A DNA stretch of 64,000 bases. It comes from Cristatella mucedo. Lineage: Eukaryota > Bryozoa > Phylactolaemata > Cristatellidae. Positions 53,719 through 64,000 of this stretch are shown piece after piece. Positions within the stretch are counted from its first letter, which is position 1, and each line of letters begins with the position of its first letter. A program made the position numbers and the translations under genes. The notes below the pieces were generated by a model. The model was given only the letters and a program-made list of their open reading frames with translations, was not told the DNA's origin and did not search any database. The DNA lies in the NCBI GenBank assembly GCA_009760855.2, contig WPIO01000086.1, positions 1,601,001 to 1,665,000 of the forward strand, in the 5' to 3' direction.

Positions 53719-55846
53719 ACAACTAATCACGAGGCCAACTGGGGAACTCGTTCTTGAGGCCAAGCAACTCACCACACACTGCATTTTTCCTCCTGGCCGC
53801 ATCCCGTAGGACCAACTATACAGAGAAAGGCTGTTCCAGGTAGCCTTCGCAGACAGGGACGAAGCCCTTCTCCTGAGGATCTTATTTTCAGTTGGTAATA
53901 AGCATAGCCTTGCCGCTAGGCAGCCTATAAACCGCTTATACATCGTGGGAAGCAACGATACTGTTCGCAAATTATCCGGGACGATTAGATCGCCTTTTTT
54001 TGTCTTAAGACAGCGTAAAACATCTTCTTAATAGAGGGACATCGCCAAACTCCCAGCACCCATTCAGTAAACACACCAGAAGAGTGCCCTGGGTGTCGTT
54101 CTCCTTGAGGTGACAGTATTCCAGGCGGTCTGACCGTGGTGACCTATGGCTGGCCCTACTCCGTTTCACGACCGTCTTCGTTGGGCTCAGTGGGATCATC
54201 AAGGTGGGAGTGTCCGGCTGCTGTCTTTTCGGCGTAATTTGGTCCAAGGTTTGTTTGAGACGCTGCCCATCCAGGGGCTAGGCAGTAGTCTTCTCCACTC
54301 CGAATATTCTGCACCCCTTTACAGTCTCCCGTGAACTTAGTCGGCACAGGCTGGAGAACGCAACCGATGGCAATTGCAGCAGTATGCCTGCTGCAGTTGC
54401 GATGCACCCTTTGGGTTTCTGCCTTGCCTGATGAGGGCTAGGGGTGGATGGTTCGCGTTAGGTACCGTTAGATACCGCCCAGCTGTTTGGATCAGTAGCA
54501 CTGGACAGATAGAGACGTTGCCTCTGCGCGATCAGCCATCTGCCCAGGTAAGCCATTCTACAGCCATCGCATCGAGGAACCCCCAGAAGCGGCCCCAGCC
54601 GTGGTCAGCAATGGAGCCAGAGAATGACAGAGCCCATCGCAACACAAAAGAGGCTACAGCATGCGGGTCTTGCGCTGGGGCCAGATCCTCCTCTTCACCT
54701 CGTGCGAGGCCATAGATGGGCTGGGCATGACTAGGGTTTACCCTGAGCTCTTTGCCGGCGGTTTGCATTTATCTGCCTAATGCTGTGGATGGCGAGTCCG
54801 TGGGCTGAGTTTGGACACTTGTGGTATCACTACGGGATATTGGTGCCAAGCGAGTCCAGAGGGTCTTCCGAGATATTAACCGAGAGGCAGAGTCAGACAG
54901 CTAGAGTGGGCCATTGTGCAATGGTGGGACAAAGGAATGCTACTGAAGGAGCCTGTGGAAGGGATCAGGGACCACCTGGATAGCGGCTCAATGCTAGACA
55001 GAACGTCCTGCAGAAGGCCCATCTGTGGCCCGGAGGCGAGATCACTCAGGAACGAATGCAAGACGGGCCCCTCCGTGAAGAAGGGGGCAGCTGGGTGGAA
55101 ACCAGCGATTGCAGGAAGTGATGAGCTCGGTGGTTGGAGCAGTCTCCTCATCCACAGAGCCAGGGAGAAGGATCCAACGAAGCAACTGGAGCCTGAGAAA
55201 CAGCTGCTATCCCCACCCCAGGGACGCTAGCAAGGTGTGCAAGCACACACCATTCTTCTCTTCCGGGGCCTAGGAGAGCTGGATGACCCGTCGCCTTCGC
55301 CGGCTTGCCTTAGGGCAGTCCTTCCGGACGTGCCCATATCATCGCAGTGGTCGCACTTTGATTCGACAAGGCAGACTTTGATCAGGTGGAGGGGCCTTCG
55401 GCATCGGACGCAAACGACTCCGGGGCAGTCTGAGATTATGTGACCCATATGGCCAAACCATTACAAGTAGGGTTGTGGCCTAAAAGAACCCTGTGGCTAG
55501 GGGCGTCGCAATTCCCACATGAAGGAGGCATGCCGGGATAGCGCACAAACAAAGTTCCTGGCCGTCCCGATGAGCACTGTGAGGGGATGTAAGTTGAACT
55601 CGTATACCAGCTGGCAAACATTATTCCGTCCCTCTCATACGTCCCCCAGGGTCATCCCCATCCGCCGGCCGCCTTCAAGCCTGAGGACCAGATGGGAATG
55701 GCCCTGTATAACCGGATACTGCACTTATATGTTAGACCCGATTCCGAGAAACGATGCCGATCGTCAGTCATTCATTGACATTATCCACCACGCTCAACTA
55801 AGTTTTCTCCAGTCCACCGACCATGGCTCTGCTTTCGCATTGTAAG
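53719..55846 (-). mobile_element. Family D, ORF1 and RT part of the split copy
   Basis: Zinc knuckles at 55650-55227: YPGMPPSCGNCDAPSHRV, then CVRCRRPLHLIKVC (canonical CX2CX4HX4C). The RT at 54250-53701 has EYCHLKENDTQGTLLVCLLN, GCWEFGDVP, KDKKxDRTDPGE-like text, then SLLPTMYKRFIGCLAARL, KGFVPV and LVLRDAARRKNAVC. This is the R2/NeSL-type order (D..G..L...N.....VP; KKGD..DP..FR..SLL.T.YK...; LA.RL; KGF.P). Frameshifts and stops throughout. L2-B is inserted on each side, so D is the older layer. Confidence 0.65.
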
Positions 55847-58190
55847 TTAATGCAATGTATCTCCGTCAGTAACTCCACAAAGTCATAAAGACAATATGGG
55901 TGTTATGCAGGAGAGTTTTGTATAGCGCACTCACAGTCTAAGCGGCTTTCAGTACGAACTCGGTAGCCAACAGACTACGTCTCAAGCAACAAAGAGAAAG
56001 TGGGAAGCATAGCAGATTCAGGAGAGCAGTTGAGGTAGTGAGTAGCATAGAAGTAGCAGCTCGGGACTGCTGAAAAGGATATGCCATAGTCGGTGGTAGT
56101 TGAGTAGTTGTCGTTGCGTAAGAATTGGGGAAGTGAGTTCCACAGTCTAGGACATGCAGAGCTAAAGCTTCTGTCGCCAACGGTCTATAAGCGGGTTAAT
56201 GGGACAGTTCATTTATTTTCCACACAGGCCCTGAGGGCACGAACAGGCTGAAACTGATGCAGCAGTTCAGCTAGGTACGAAGGAGCCAAGCCGTGGCGGG
56301 CCTTGTGGGTCAGCGTAAGAACTTTACTCTGTATCCTTTGCTCAACCGGCAACCATCCTAGCTCTTCCAGCAAAGGTGACACGTGCTCAAACCGCTGGGA
56401 CTTGAAGACGAGCCTTGCAGCCATATTCATAGTCCGCTGTAGTGGCATAATAGCTTTCTTTGGCCCTGTGCATGTCATTCCTAACCATATTATTCATTTT
56501 ATTTGTTTTTCAAGCATAATTTTACCTACCATTTAATTGCATTTCTCATTGCAGCAAATGTAAAGCGCCTAGAAAGAGATTAGGTTCTCTGAGGGCGCTT
56601 TGGCAAGTGCATCATAATTATTATTTGGCAGCCCAGCCTGAAGGGAATTACAATAATCGAGCGGAGACATACTTAAAGAGCTAGTTAAGTTTGTACAACC
56701 CACTGGGAGACAGCTCTTTATGTTGGATAGGGATCGGTTGTGATGGCTAGCTGTAGAGACAGTCTTCTGAATGCAGCTTTTGAAATTGAGGCAGCTGTCA
56801 AACACGACATCTAAAGTTTAAGCACGTGTTGATGGTTGCACGATAGCATAACCTATTAGAAGAGCATAGCCTTTAAATCCAGCCACACGCTTAGGGTGTC
56901 TTATGAGCAGCATTTGGTTTTATCATCATTTACTTTCAGGACGTTTTCCGAAATCCAGGATCGAATATCGGCAAGGCAAGCATTCAGTTTCTCAGTTGCC
57001 CCAGCAGATTCCGACAGTTTGAATGACAAATACAACTTAGTATCATCAGCATAGAAGTGATATCCTATTCCACGGGCATTAATCACTTTTCCCAGAGGTT
57101 GCATATAAATGGATAACAGCAAGGGACCAAGTACAGACCCTTAAACGACTCCACAGGTGACCCTTCTCGTGTCTAAGACCTGACTCTCACACGACACGGA
57201 TTGAAAACGATCAGACAAGTAGGATTTAAACCACGCCAGTGCTTCGTCTGCCAGACCGATCGTTGTTCTCAATCGTTCAAGCAGGACTTCGTGATCAATG
57301 GAAGGCAGCAGACGTATCTCGCAGATCTAGGGCAGTGACATTCCCGTCGTCGTTGCATATAATGTCATTGTTAACACGGAGGAGAGCAGTTTCAGTTGAG
57401 TGATGCCTCTTGAACCCTGATTGAAATGTTTCCGACATTCCATTATTTTCAATAAGTTCAACAAGCTGTTTAGCAACAATCTTTTCAAGAGTCTTTGATA
57501 AGAACGGAAAAGGGAAATTGGGCAATAGTTGGCTATGATCTTTGTGTCTAATCCAGGCTTTTTAAGAATAGGTCTAATGATTGCCGATTTGAAGGACTTG
57601 GGGACGACTCCTCTTCCCAAAGAAGCCTTAAAAATCTTGGTTATGGCAGGGCTAAGTTGGTCTGCTAGTGAAGAACACCAAGATGAAGGTATATGGTTTT
57701 CATGAGACGAGCTTATTTTGCTAGACCTTATTAAGGCAGCCACATCGCTTGCAGAAAAGTCAGAGAACCTTTAAAGGAAGGTCACAGGTTGAGGAACGGC
57801 GATTATTTTGGTCGGACGGAGCTTAATGGAGGCACGAATGTACACAATTTTTCAGGAAAGAAGGCTGAAAACTTTTCGGCTGAGCCCTTAATATCTGGGG
57901 AGTCAGCCCTCACAGCATTAGCCAGTAAATGGTTTACTGTCTTATGAATCTGTTTAGTGTTCGACTGACAGTAATTGAGCTTTTAAATGAAAAAAAAGCC
58001 CTGATTTTTTAAGCTTTCTGGTGTAAACTCGAAGGACGTCCATAAAATTTACTAGATTTGTCTCAGAACCCAATTCCTGGAAACCAAGTTCCAACCTGTG
58101 CTTAACCCGGCGCACCTTAAGCAGTTTTTTGTAAATTGAAAGGAATCTCTATTACTTTGAATCCGGATAGAGCGAACGGTTATCTTTAGC
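55847..58190 (-). mobile_element. L2-B LINE, second long copy with a nested L2-A
   Basis: Collinear with 21359-23560. RT pieces: minus 57525-57295 (MSETFQSGFKRHHSTETALL, RVNNDI), 57122-56901 ([15 protein letters not shown], intact ADD), 56805-56569 (NFKSCIQKTVSTASHHNRSL), 56478-56209 (RFEHVSPLLEELGWLPVEQR). Upstream part 57743-57327 has ALIRSSKISSSHENHIPSSW. Many indels. The 3' end (TATCTCCGTCAGTAACTCCA) is set in family D sequence. An L2-A tail interrupts it at 56464. Confidence 0.85.
56464..56623 (+). mobile_element. L2-A 160-bp insertion with target duplication
   Basis: TTTGG flanks both ends (56459-56463 and 56624-56628). The L2-B copy at 21960 shows the undisturbed text GCTTTCTTTGGTAGCCCAGC. 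The insert holds only the 3' UTR, an intact double hairpin (AAAGCGCC 56562-56569 with GGCGCTTT 56594-56601; AGAGA 56575-56579 with TCTCT 56586-56590) and an ATT tail. Confidence 0.9.
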
Positions 58191-58389
58191 GTTATCCGTG
58201 TTCTTGGGTCACACATCATTAAATATCGTTTCTGTCTCCCACCTGGCTTTTCCTTGTATTTACAGTTTCAACAGGTGCACTCTGCTTGCTTAGCCAACGG
58301 CCTATTGATACTACAAGATCGCATTTTTATGTCATTATCATCTAGTCAATACATTTTGAGTTTGGGCAAATGGATAAGCCAAAACTCGG

Positions 58390-58502
58390 TCACACTGAGG
58401 TCTGGCTGACCAAGGTCGTGGGGTCACGCCCCGCGGCACTTGCAACGAGACTGAATAGAGAATAAGTTCTCTTAGGGCGCTGATTAAAGGAATACGCCTG
58501 AT
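58390..58502 (+). mobile_element. SINE-A copy, head partly lost
   Basis: GAGGTCTGGCTGACCAAGGT, GGGGTCACGCCCCGCGGCAC then GACTGAATAGAGAATAAGTT and CTCTTAGGGCGCTGATTAAA. It matches 3790-3890 and carries the AGAGA..TCTCT and GGGCGCT tail signals. Confidence 0.65.
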
Positions 58503-58650
58503 ATTTTAAATATTTTAACTAATTATTCGAGGTTAGCTGGAGACACCCTGCCCTGCCGGGATAGTTGGGACTTAGTGCACCAAAAAGCTGCTGGTACCTC
58601 GGAACACTCTTATGTTGGGACACTCCAAAGCCGACGTGCACTATATAAAT

Positions 58651-58659
58651 ACACACACT

Positions 58660-58736
<77 letters not shown>
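58651..58736. repeat. (AC)n-(AT)n microsatellite
   Basis: Runs of AC followed by AT. The frames across it are artefacts. Confidence 0.97.
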
Positions 58737-58742
58737 GGAGTG

Positions 58743-58778
58743 AACTTCCCCATGCCAACTAGTTGGCATGGAGAAGTT
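58743..58778. repeat. 36-bp near-perfect palindrome
   Basis: The core CCATGCCAACTAGTTGGCAT GG (58750-58771) is a perfect 22-bp palindrome; AACTTC and GAAGTT extend it on each side after one mismatch. It is only a few bases from an (AT)n run and may form a cruciform. Confidence 0.9.
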
Positions 58779-58885
58779 TGCTCAAGCACTAGTTTTTTAT
58801 TGCCTTTTCACAAAGTGGGTACAAGGTCTTAGGTCTATAAGAAAAGTACTAGTTGCCAATTGACATTGACTCTCCCGAATTTATG

Positions 58886-61845
58886 CGACTCGATTAAGCA
58901 ACCATCTCCAGAGATTCACAAGTTTATTAGATGGCCTCCTGTCTCTTAATATCTCCAAACTTCTTGAGTAGTAGAACAAAGTTTACTTTGCTGCTTTTAG
59001 TCCAATAATAGCTGGTAATAATAATAATAATGCGTTTGATGTACCGCCCTCTAAGAAGTCATCTCTTTCTCTAGGCACTTTACATTGTGGCAGTGAAATG
59101 TGAACCCACGGGCTATTAGATTTAATAACAATTTTGGCATGTTCGCTATCAAGTCTATTTAATGGCTGATGTAATTCAGCTTTAAAACGCTGTCTCCAAC
59201 GTCAGACATCGGAGGTGATTTTCATGAAAGCAAAGGAGAAGCCCTTTCCAATTTTGAGTTTTCTGACGATTTCATGGTAGAGTGTAAGAAGAACAAGAAA
59301 ACGAAATGACAAGAACATAATAATTGCATATTGTTAATCACTTGGTATTAAACGGTGTGAACCGCAAACGCTGTTTGCGTGTATTGACATATTGCAGTTT
59401 AAAGGGGCCACTAAGTTTTACCAACCATCCATGCCGTAACGGCCAAGGGAAGTCACGGCATTTTAAATAAGTCTCGGATTTATTCAAGACGGCTGTAATA
59501 AGGCAAAGAGAAGATTATCTCAAAAAATCTATAAGTACAGCTTTGAAGACAGTAAAAATTTATCTCGAGCTTATTATCGAGTTCGTGCAAGTTCTTCCAT
59601 CGTAGATGCTTGCACCCCTGATGAATTCAAAGTCGCCAAAAACTTCATCATCAGTGATGGCAAGCATTTTGTATTGCAAGAGCCAGCATGGAGTCTCTCA
59701 ATGTACCTTAACTCCAAATAGAACTTCTGCAATGGCCTGATTGGACTGTGGGACGCCCAGTACCCTTTTTATCTAGGCTGATTATTGCTGTGAGGGCTGT
59801 ATAATTGACGCCAGAATATGTTTTCAGTCGTTACGGTGGTCGAACTATGTTGTTGATGGCAATCGAATATTTTGACCAGCTCTCAGAGCTCTGCCTTGGA
59901 TTTGCAGTCGTATATCATGTTTAATGGTTACTGTTGCTACTGGTGCTGTTTTTAGAGACTACTGTCTAATGAAGCCAGGCTAAGGATTACTTGCCGACGT
60001 ACTGAGAGGTTTATAACTATCGCGTGAGTCTTGCATTGCAAGTTTTTCTAGATCCTGGAAAACAGAAAGCATGTGCTGCTTAGTAAGGTTGATGCTAATC
60101 CATGTGCTGCAAAATAAATTGCATTAGCATGTACCCTGCACAACTATTATTTGTGTGGGAATGGGATTCCAGATGCTGCTGCTAAAAGAAACTGTCAGCT
60201 CAGGTGCTTTCACACATCCCAGGGTGTGCAGCTATCGCATAGCTGAATCCAGCATGGATCACCCAAGTTTGACGAGTTTGAGTATCACCCAATTCTTAAT
60301 CACTCGCTCAATCTAGAAGAAATTTCTGTGCAGTTTTCCTTAAAATATGTTGCTAATAAAAATATTGATAAAAATTGTATACGAATGTTATGCTAATAAT
60401 TTTATACTAATGCAAATTAACTTTTTAAAAGCAAGAAAGTCATCAGTCTCCCTTGGTAACGTGTTCATAGCCTTGCAGTAATAATAATACGTTTGATGTA
60501 GCTTCTTTTAAGAACTTGACCTCTTTCTAGGCAGTTTACGTTTGCTGCGAAGGAACTAAAATCAAATATACACAAAAATGTTTGGTGGCAGTCTGCACAG
60601 GGTCAGCACCCACGCACGTAAAAGGCAAATCACAGGGACCAACTAAATGGTGTGGTCAATAGATGCGTTTTTGTTTCTTTTTAAATACGGTCAGGTAAGG
60701 GAATGTCGTGTGGCAAGTCGGGATTGGGTTCCAAGCTTTAAGAAAATACGTACTAGAGGCACTGTCTTTAACGGACATGAGGTTTGATAAGGTATTTTTA
60801 AACAGGTGGATTCTGAAAAGCAAATGGTACAATGCTTAGCCTGGTGGGGCCGTTGATGAAATAGTTAGGTCGAATCCAAAGAATGAAATGACCAAGACGT
60901 GATTGACGAAACCCTGGAAGTAATTGGATGCGTTGGATGACTAGTTTCCAATGCTATTCGGCTAGAAATGGTGTGACATATCAACGGCAATGCTCAGGAG
61001 AGATAAGCCTGGCTGCAGAGTTGTGTACTAGTTGTAAGCACCTGATTGCTCAGGCTGCTACACTAGCGACACGTTAGTTACAAAAGTGGAGACTGGATGT
61101 CAGAAATGCATTCAAGAATCTATACGTGGTATCCCTTTCTAAACAAGCTCGAAATCAGAAATTTAAAATTTAAAGCTACCAAAAAGAGGTTGAGTTCTCT
61201 TAGGGCCATTTATCGAGTATATAATTATTTATTAGGATTATGTAGGCAATCTGGAATCTAGCATTGCTATGTATTTTAATGTAGGCATTATTGGCTGTTG
61301 AGTTGAGGTGGCAGTCTAATAATAGGCCACTTTAGAAAATAACACCAAGATTTGTGGGCTGATTTAACGGTTGTGCTAGCAGAGCTGATTGTGAGCCTTA
61401 AGTTAAGTTAAGTTTTAAGTTAAGTTTTACCCTTAACTTTTCAAATTTTTTAGCACCCTCGGTTTACGAATAGAAGAGGAGACTTAGATTGGTTTTAGCA
61501 ACAAATAAAATAAATTATTCACAAGGACAGGAAGTAGAGTACAAACCATGAAATTGACTTTACCAAGTCCGGGGACCTGAGGTTCTTCAGCCGTTCATCG
61601 CATGATATTTCCATTCACACCAGCACTCTGTCTTCCATTCTTAGGACGAACTTTGCAGTGCAGTTCAAGTGATTGTCAGGCGAAAAAAGTAGCTAAAGAA
61701 CGACTTGGAGCTCGCCACTACCGAAAACTGCTGAAAAATCGAGCGTAACAAGTAAAGATATTTACCAAAGTCTAGTTACAAGAGCACGTGCAGCCAATAA
61801 AAAGTACCTACCCACGTTATTCTTGTTGTTTATTCACTTTGTATT
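58886..61845. repeat. Duplicated composite block, copy 2
   Basis: Collinear with 7547-10450. It carries repeat X (59040-60430), a minus L2-A-like tail at about 60480 (GTTTGATGTAGCTTCTTTTA..TAGGCAGTTTACGTTTGC), the C-terminal and RT relics, and the nested plus-strand tail at 61165-61240. It lacks the L2-A and SINE-B insertions seen in copy 1. The segment 60090-60350 is shared with copy 3 only. Near 61397-61436 a TAAGTTAAGTTT tandem occurs. No frame survives. Confidence 0.75.
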
Positions 61846-62249
61846 TGCGCACGAAGTACTGAGATGATAAATCCTTGCTCTTATGAAAATACTTATGCTT
61901 GTGAATGAAATGTATTTGCTCGGAGCTGAGGCCATCAGGGGACAGCGGCAGTCGCACAACGCTAATACGTTACGAGGCATATGTAGTCTGGCACACTGGA
62001 ACTGCTTTTTGAAGCACGGCTTTTAAGCCGACGTTCAGCTGAATGACTGCAAACAGTTGCCTTCCACACCAGCAGCTCCTCCTGGCCAAAGGTTGCATAA
62101 GTGAATACCGCCGTAACCGGGTGCAGATAGTGGAGAAGCACCGGTGCTCCATATGAAAGTGTAGCCACGGCTGTAGCCGGGCGCCTCCCCTCTAGGCCGA
62201 CATTTGATTTAGTGCACTAGATGTTTTGCTGCGGCTCTAAAGTACACTC
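61846..62249. other. Junction between tandem block copies
   Basis: About 400 bases not matched elsewhere by eye. Overlapping minus frames (62168-61962 and 62152-61970) are short. No gene called. Confidence 0.4.
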
Positions 62250-64000
62250 AACAAACGCCTCATCCAGAAAATGTAATACCTATCAGGTATGACTAATTTT
62301 TGTGTGGAAATGGGTTGCCAGATGCAGTTGTGGCTAAAAGAAACTATCCGCTCAGGTGCTTTCCCACAACCCGGGAAGCGCAGCTATCGAAGTGCTAATT
62401 TAGACTTGATTATATAAATTTTAAGAGTTTGATTCACATTCAATTCCTAATCACTCGCTCGATCTATGTACAATTTTTCAGAAAGTTTTTATTGAAAAAT
62501 GTTTCTACTGTATTACTAGTTATAATTTTGTATTAATTCGAGTTCCTATTTTCATAGCAAGAAGGTCGACGTCAATATTACTGCTAACATCTTCATGATG
62601 TTGTATCAAAAATTATATTTTTGATATAGTGTCCTCAGAGAACTTGACTTCTTTCTAGTCACTTTACATGAGCTGTGAAGAAAAATCAAATGCATTCAAA
62701 CATTTTTAGTAGCAGTATGTACAGGGTCAGTACCCAAGCAGCTAAGGACAAATCACAGAGACCAATAAAATGCTGTGGTAAATAATAATAATAATAATAC
62801 ACTTGATAATGCGCCCCCAGAGATTCTTTTTAGTTTCTTTGTAACTAAGGTCAATTCAGGAAGTGTGATTTAAATTGGTTGTGAGTTTCAGGCTTTGGGA
62901 GCGTACGAGCTCAAGGCACAGTCTCCAAAGGGAAAGAGGTTTGCATGAGGTATTTTCAATTCCGAAAAGCAAGTAGTACGACGCTTAGTCTAGCAGGGCA
63001 GTTGATTAGATGGGTCGGATCCAAAGAATGAAGGGACCTAGAAGCGAGCTGCAAAGCTTGGAGATGGTTTGATGCGTCGCTTGAATAGGAGCCAATGCAA
63101 GTTAGTTAGAAGTGGTGTGATGTGGCAACTGCAACGCTTAGGACAGACAAGCCTTAGCTGCAGAGTTCTGTGCCTGATGTAAGTGCCTAACTGCACAGGC
63201 TGCTAGAATATCAAGAAGTGAGTTACAAAAATTAAGACGAGATGTCACAAATGCATTGACGAATTAAGATGTGTTATTCCTGTCTTAGCGAATTTAGCAT
63301 TGTACAATTTAAAGCGCCTGGAAAGAGATTGAGTTATATAAGGGCATTTTATGAAGTATACTATGATTATGTATTATTATTACGAACCCAATCTTGAATT
63401 TAGCAGTTTTGTGTATTTCAATGTAGGCAGAATTGACTGTCAAGTTGACGTGGTCGTCCGTTGATGGGTCACTTTAGAAAGTGACACCTAGATTTAGTAC
63501 TGATTTAACGGCTCGGTTGTCAGAGCTGATTGTGAGCGTTAACTTTTCCAGTGGGTGAGTATCCTTATTTTGCCTATGGGAGAGAACTCCTGGATTGGTC
63601 TTAGCAATCGCGTGAGCAAGAGGCTGAGTACAGACCGTGACAACAACTCAACCGACCATGGATACCTGAGGTTTTTTAGCCATTTCTCGGATGATATTTC
63701 CATTCACACCAGTACTCCGTCTTCCACTGAAATAGGACGAACTTCGCAGTGCAGTGCCAGTCATACTCAGGCAAAAATAGAAGAGCTAAAGAAGAACTTG
63801 GAGCTCGCTAGTACTGGAAGCTGACGAAAGATCGAGCGTAACAAGCAGAGATAGTTACCTCAATCTTGGTACCTGAGCAGGTCATTGTACACCCGAAGCA
63901 AAGCACCTCACCACGTTATTCTCTTTTTTGTCGAGCATGCTACCAGTAACCATGCGATCGTGCTATTATGGCAGCAATGTCATGAGCCTAGGAACAGATT
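62250..64000. repeat. Duplicated composite block, copy 3 (runs off the window)
   Basis: Starts at the point matching about 60090 of copy 2 (TTTTTGTGTGGAAATGGGTT, CCGCTCAGGTGCTTTCCCAC) and continues to the window end, where CTCACCACGTTATTCTC and GAGCATGCTACCAGTAACCA match 10345-10400. An AATAATAATAATAATAC repeat with GATAATGCGCCCCCAGAG (62782-62823) suggests an extra small L2-A tail. The 89-residue plus frame at 63555-63824 corresponds to 9999-10286 in copy 1 and is antisense LINE. Confidence 0.75.
63300..63395 (+). mobile_element. Nested L2-A tail with 10-bp target duplication
   Basis: GAATTTAGCA occurs at 63290-63299 and again at 63396-63405, exactly flanking AAAGCGCCTGGAAAGAGATT, a decayed second stem arm and a TTATTATTAC end. 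The intact L2-A at 33005 reads CCCGAATTTTAGCGATGTTA, which is the empty target. Confidence 0.85.

Overview
The window is metazoan-type nuclear DNA, not bacterial. It has no dense gene array, operons or ribosome binding sites. It holds many decayed non-LTR retrotransposons in both orientations, tRNA-derived SINEs, (AC)n/(AT)n microsatellites, a few spliced-gene signals with GT..AG borders, and long AT-rich stretches without a readable frame. I cannot place the species. The number of indels and in-frame stops shows that most coding relics are dead, although indels in a long-read assembly could add to this.

Mobile families (names are mine). L2-A is a CR1/L2-like LINE with a 3' stem-loop (AAAGCGCC..GGCGCTTT) and an ATT-rich tail; the best copy is at 32262-35060 (-). 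L2-B is a second CR1/L2-like LINE; the best copy is at 21359-24715 (-), with APE endonuclease motifs and an intact FYADD box. Family D has a zinc-knuckle (CCHC) ORF1 followed by an R2/NeSL-looking reverse transcriptase; relics lie at 1-560, 2190-6900, 7205-7545, 31250-32190, 35214-38620 and 52600-55846, all (-). SINE-A has a tRNA-like head and a 3' end like that of L2-A. SINE-B is a second tRNA-derived family with a GGATTTATTT end.

Layout. 0-7.5 kb: L2-A (+), a perfect 30-bp hairpin, then a nearly whole D element with a SINE-A and an L2-B tail inside it. 7.5-12.4 kb: a composite block of decayed L2-like sequence, invaded by an L2-A tail and a SINE-B; the block recurs at 58.9-64 kb as two tandem copies. 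12.4-21 kb: mostly unassigned, with a first-exon candidate at 18.07 kb that resembles the NAA25 N-terminus. 21.4-25 kb: L2-B and a microsatellite. 25-29.7 kb: mostly unassigned, with a small secreted-protein ORF at 29.0-29.4 kb (-). 29.7-39.2 kb: nested L2-A and D copies. 39.2-48 kb: the most gene-like interval, with spliced exons on (-) at 40.3-41.6 kb and possible upstream exons at 45.5-47.1 kb. 48-58.5 kb: SINEs, L2-A, D and L2-B relics nested in one another. 58.5-64 kb: microsatellite, palindrome and the duplicated block.

How the parts relate: L2-A probably moved SINE-A, because they share the 3' end. The nesting order gives relative ages: D is older than the L2-A or L2-B inserted into it, and L2-B at 56 kb is older than the L2-A inside it. 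One SINE-B may supply the polyadenylation signals of the 40.3 kb gene. No new defence or metabolic system is visible. The most unusual item is the zinc-knuckle plus R2-like family D.
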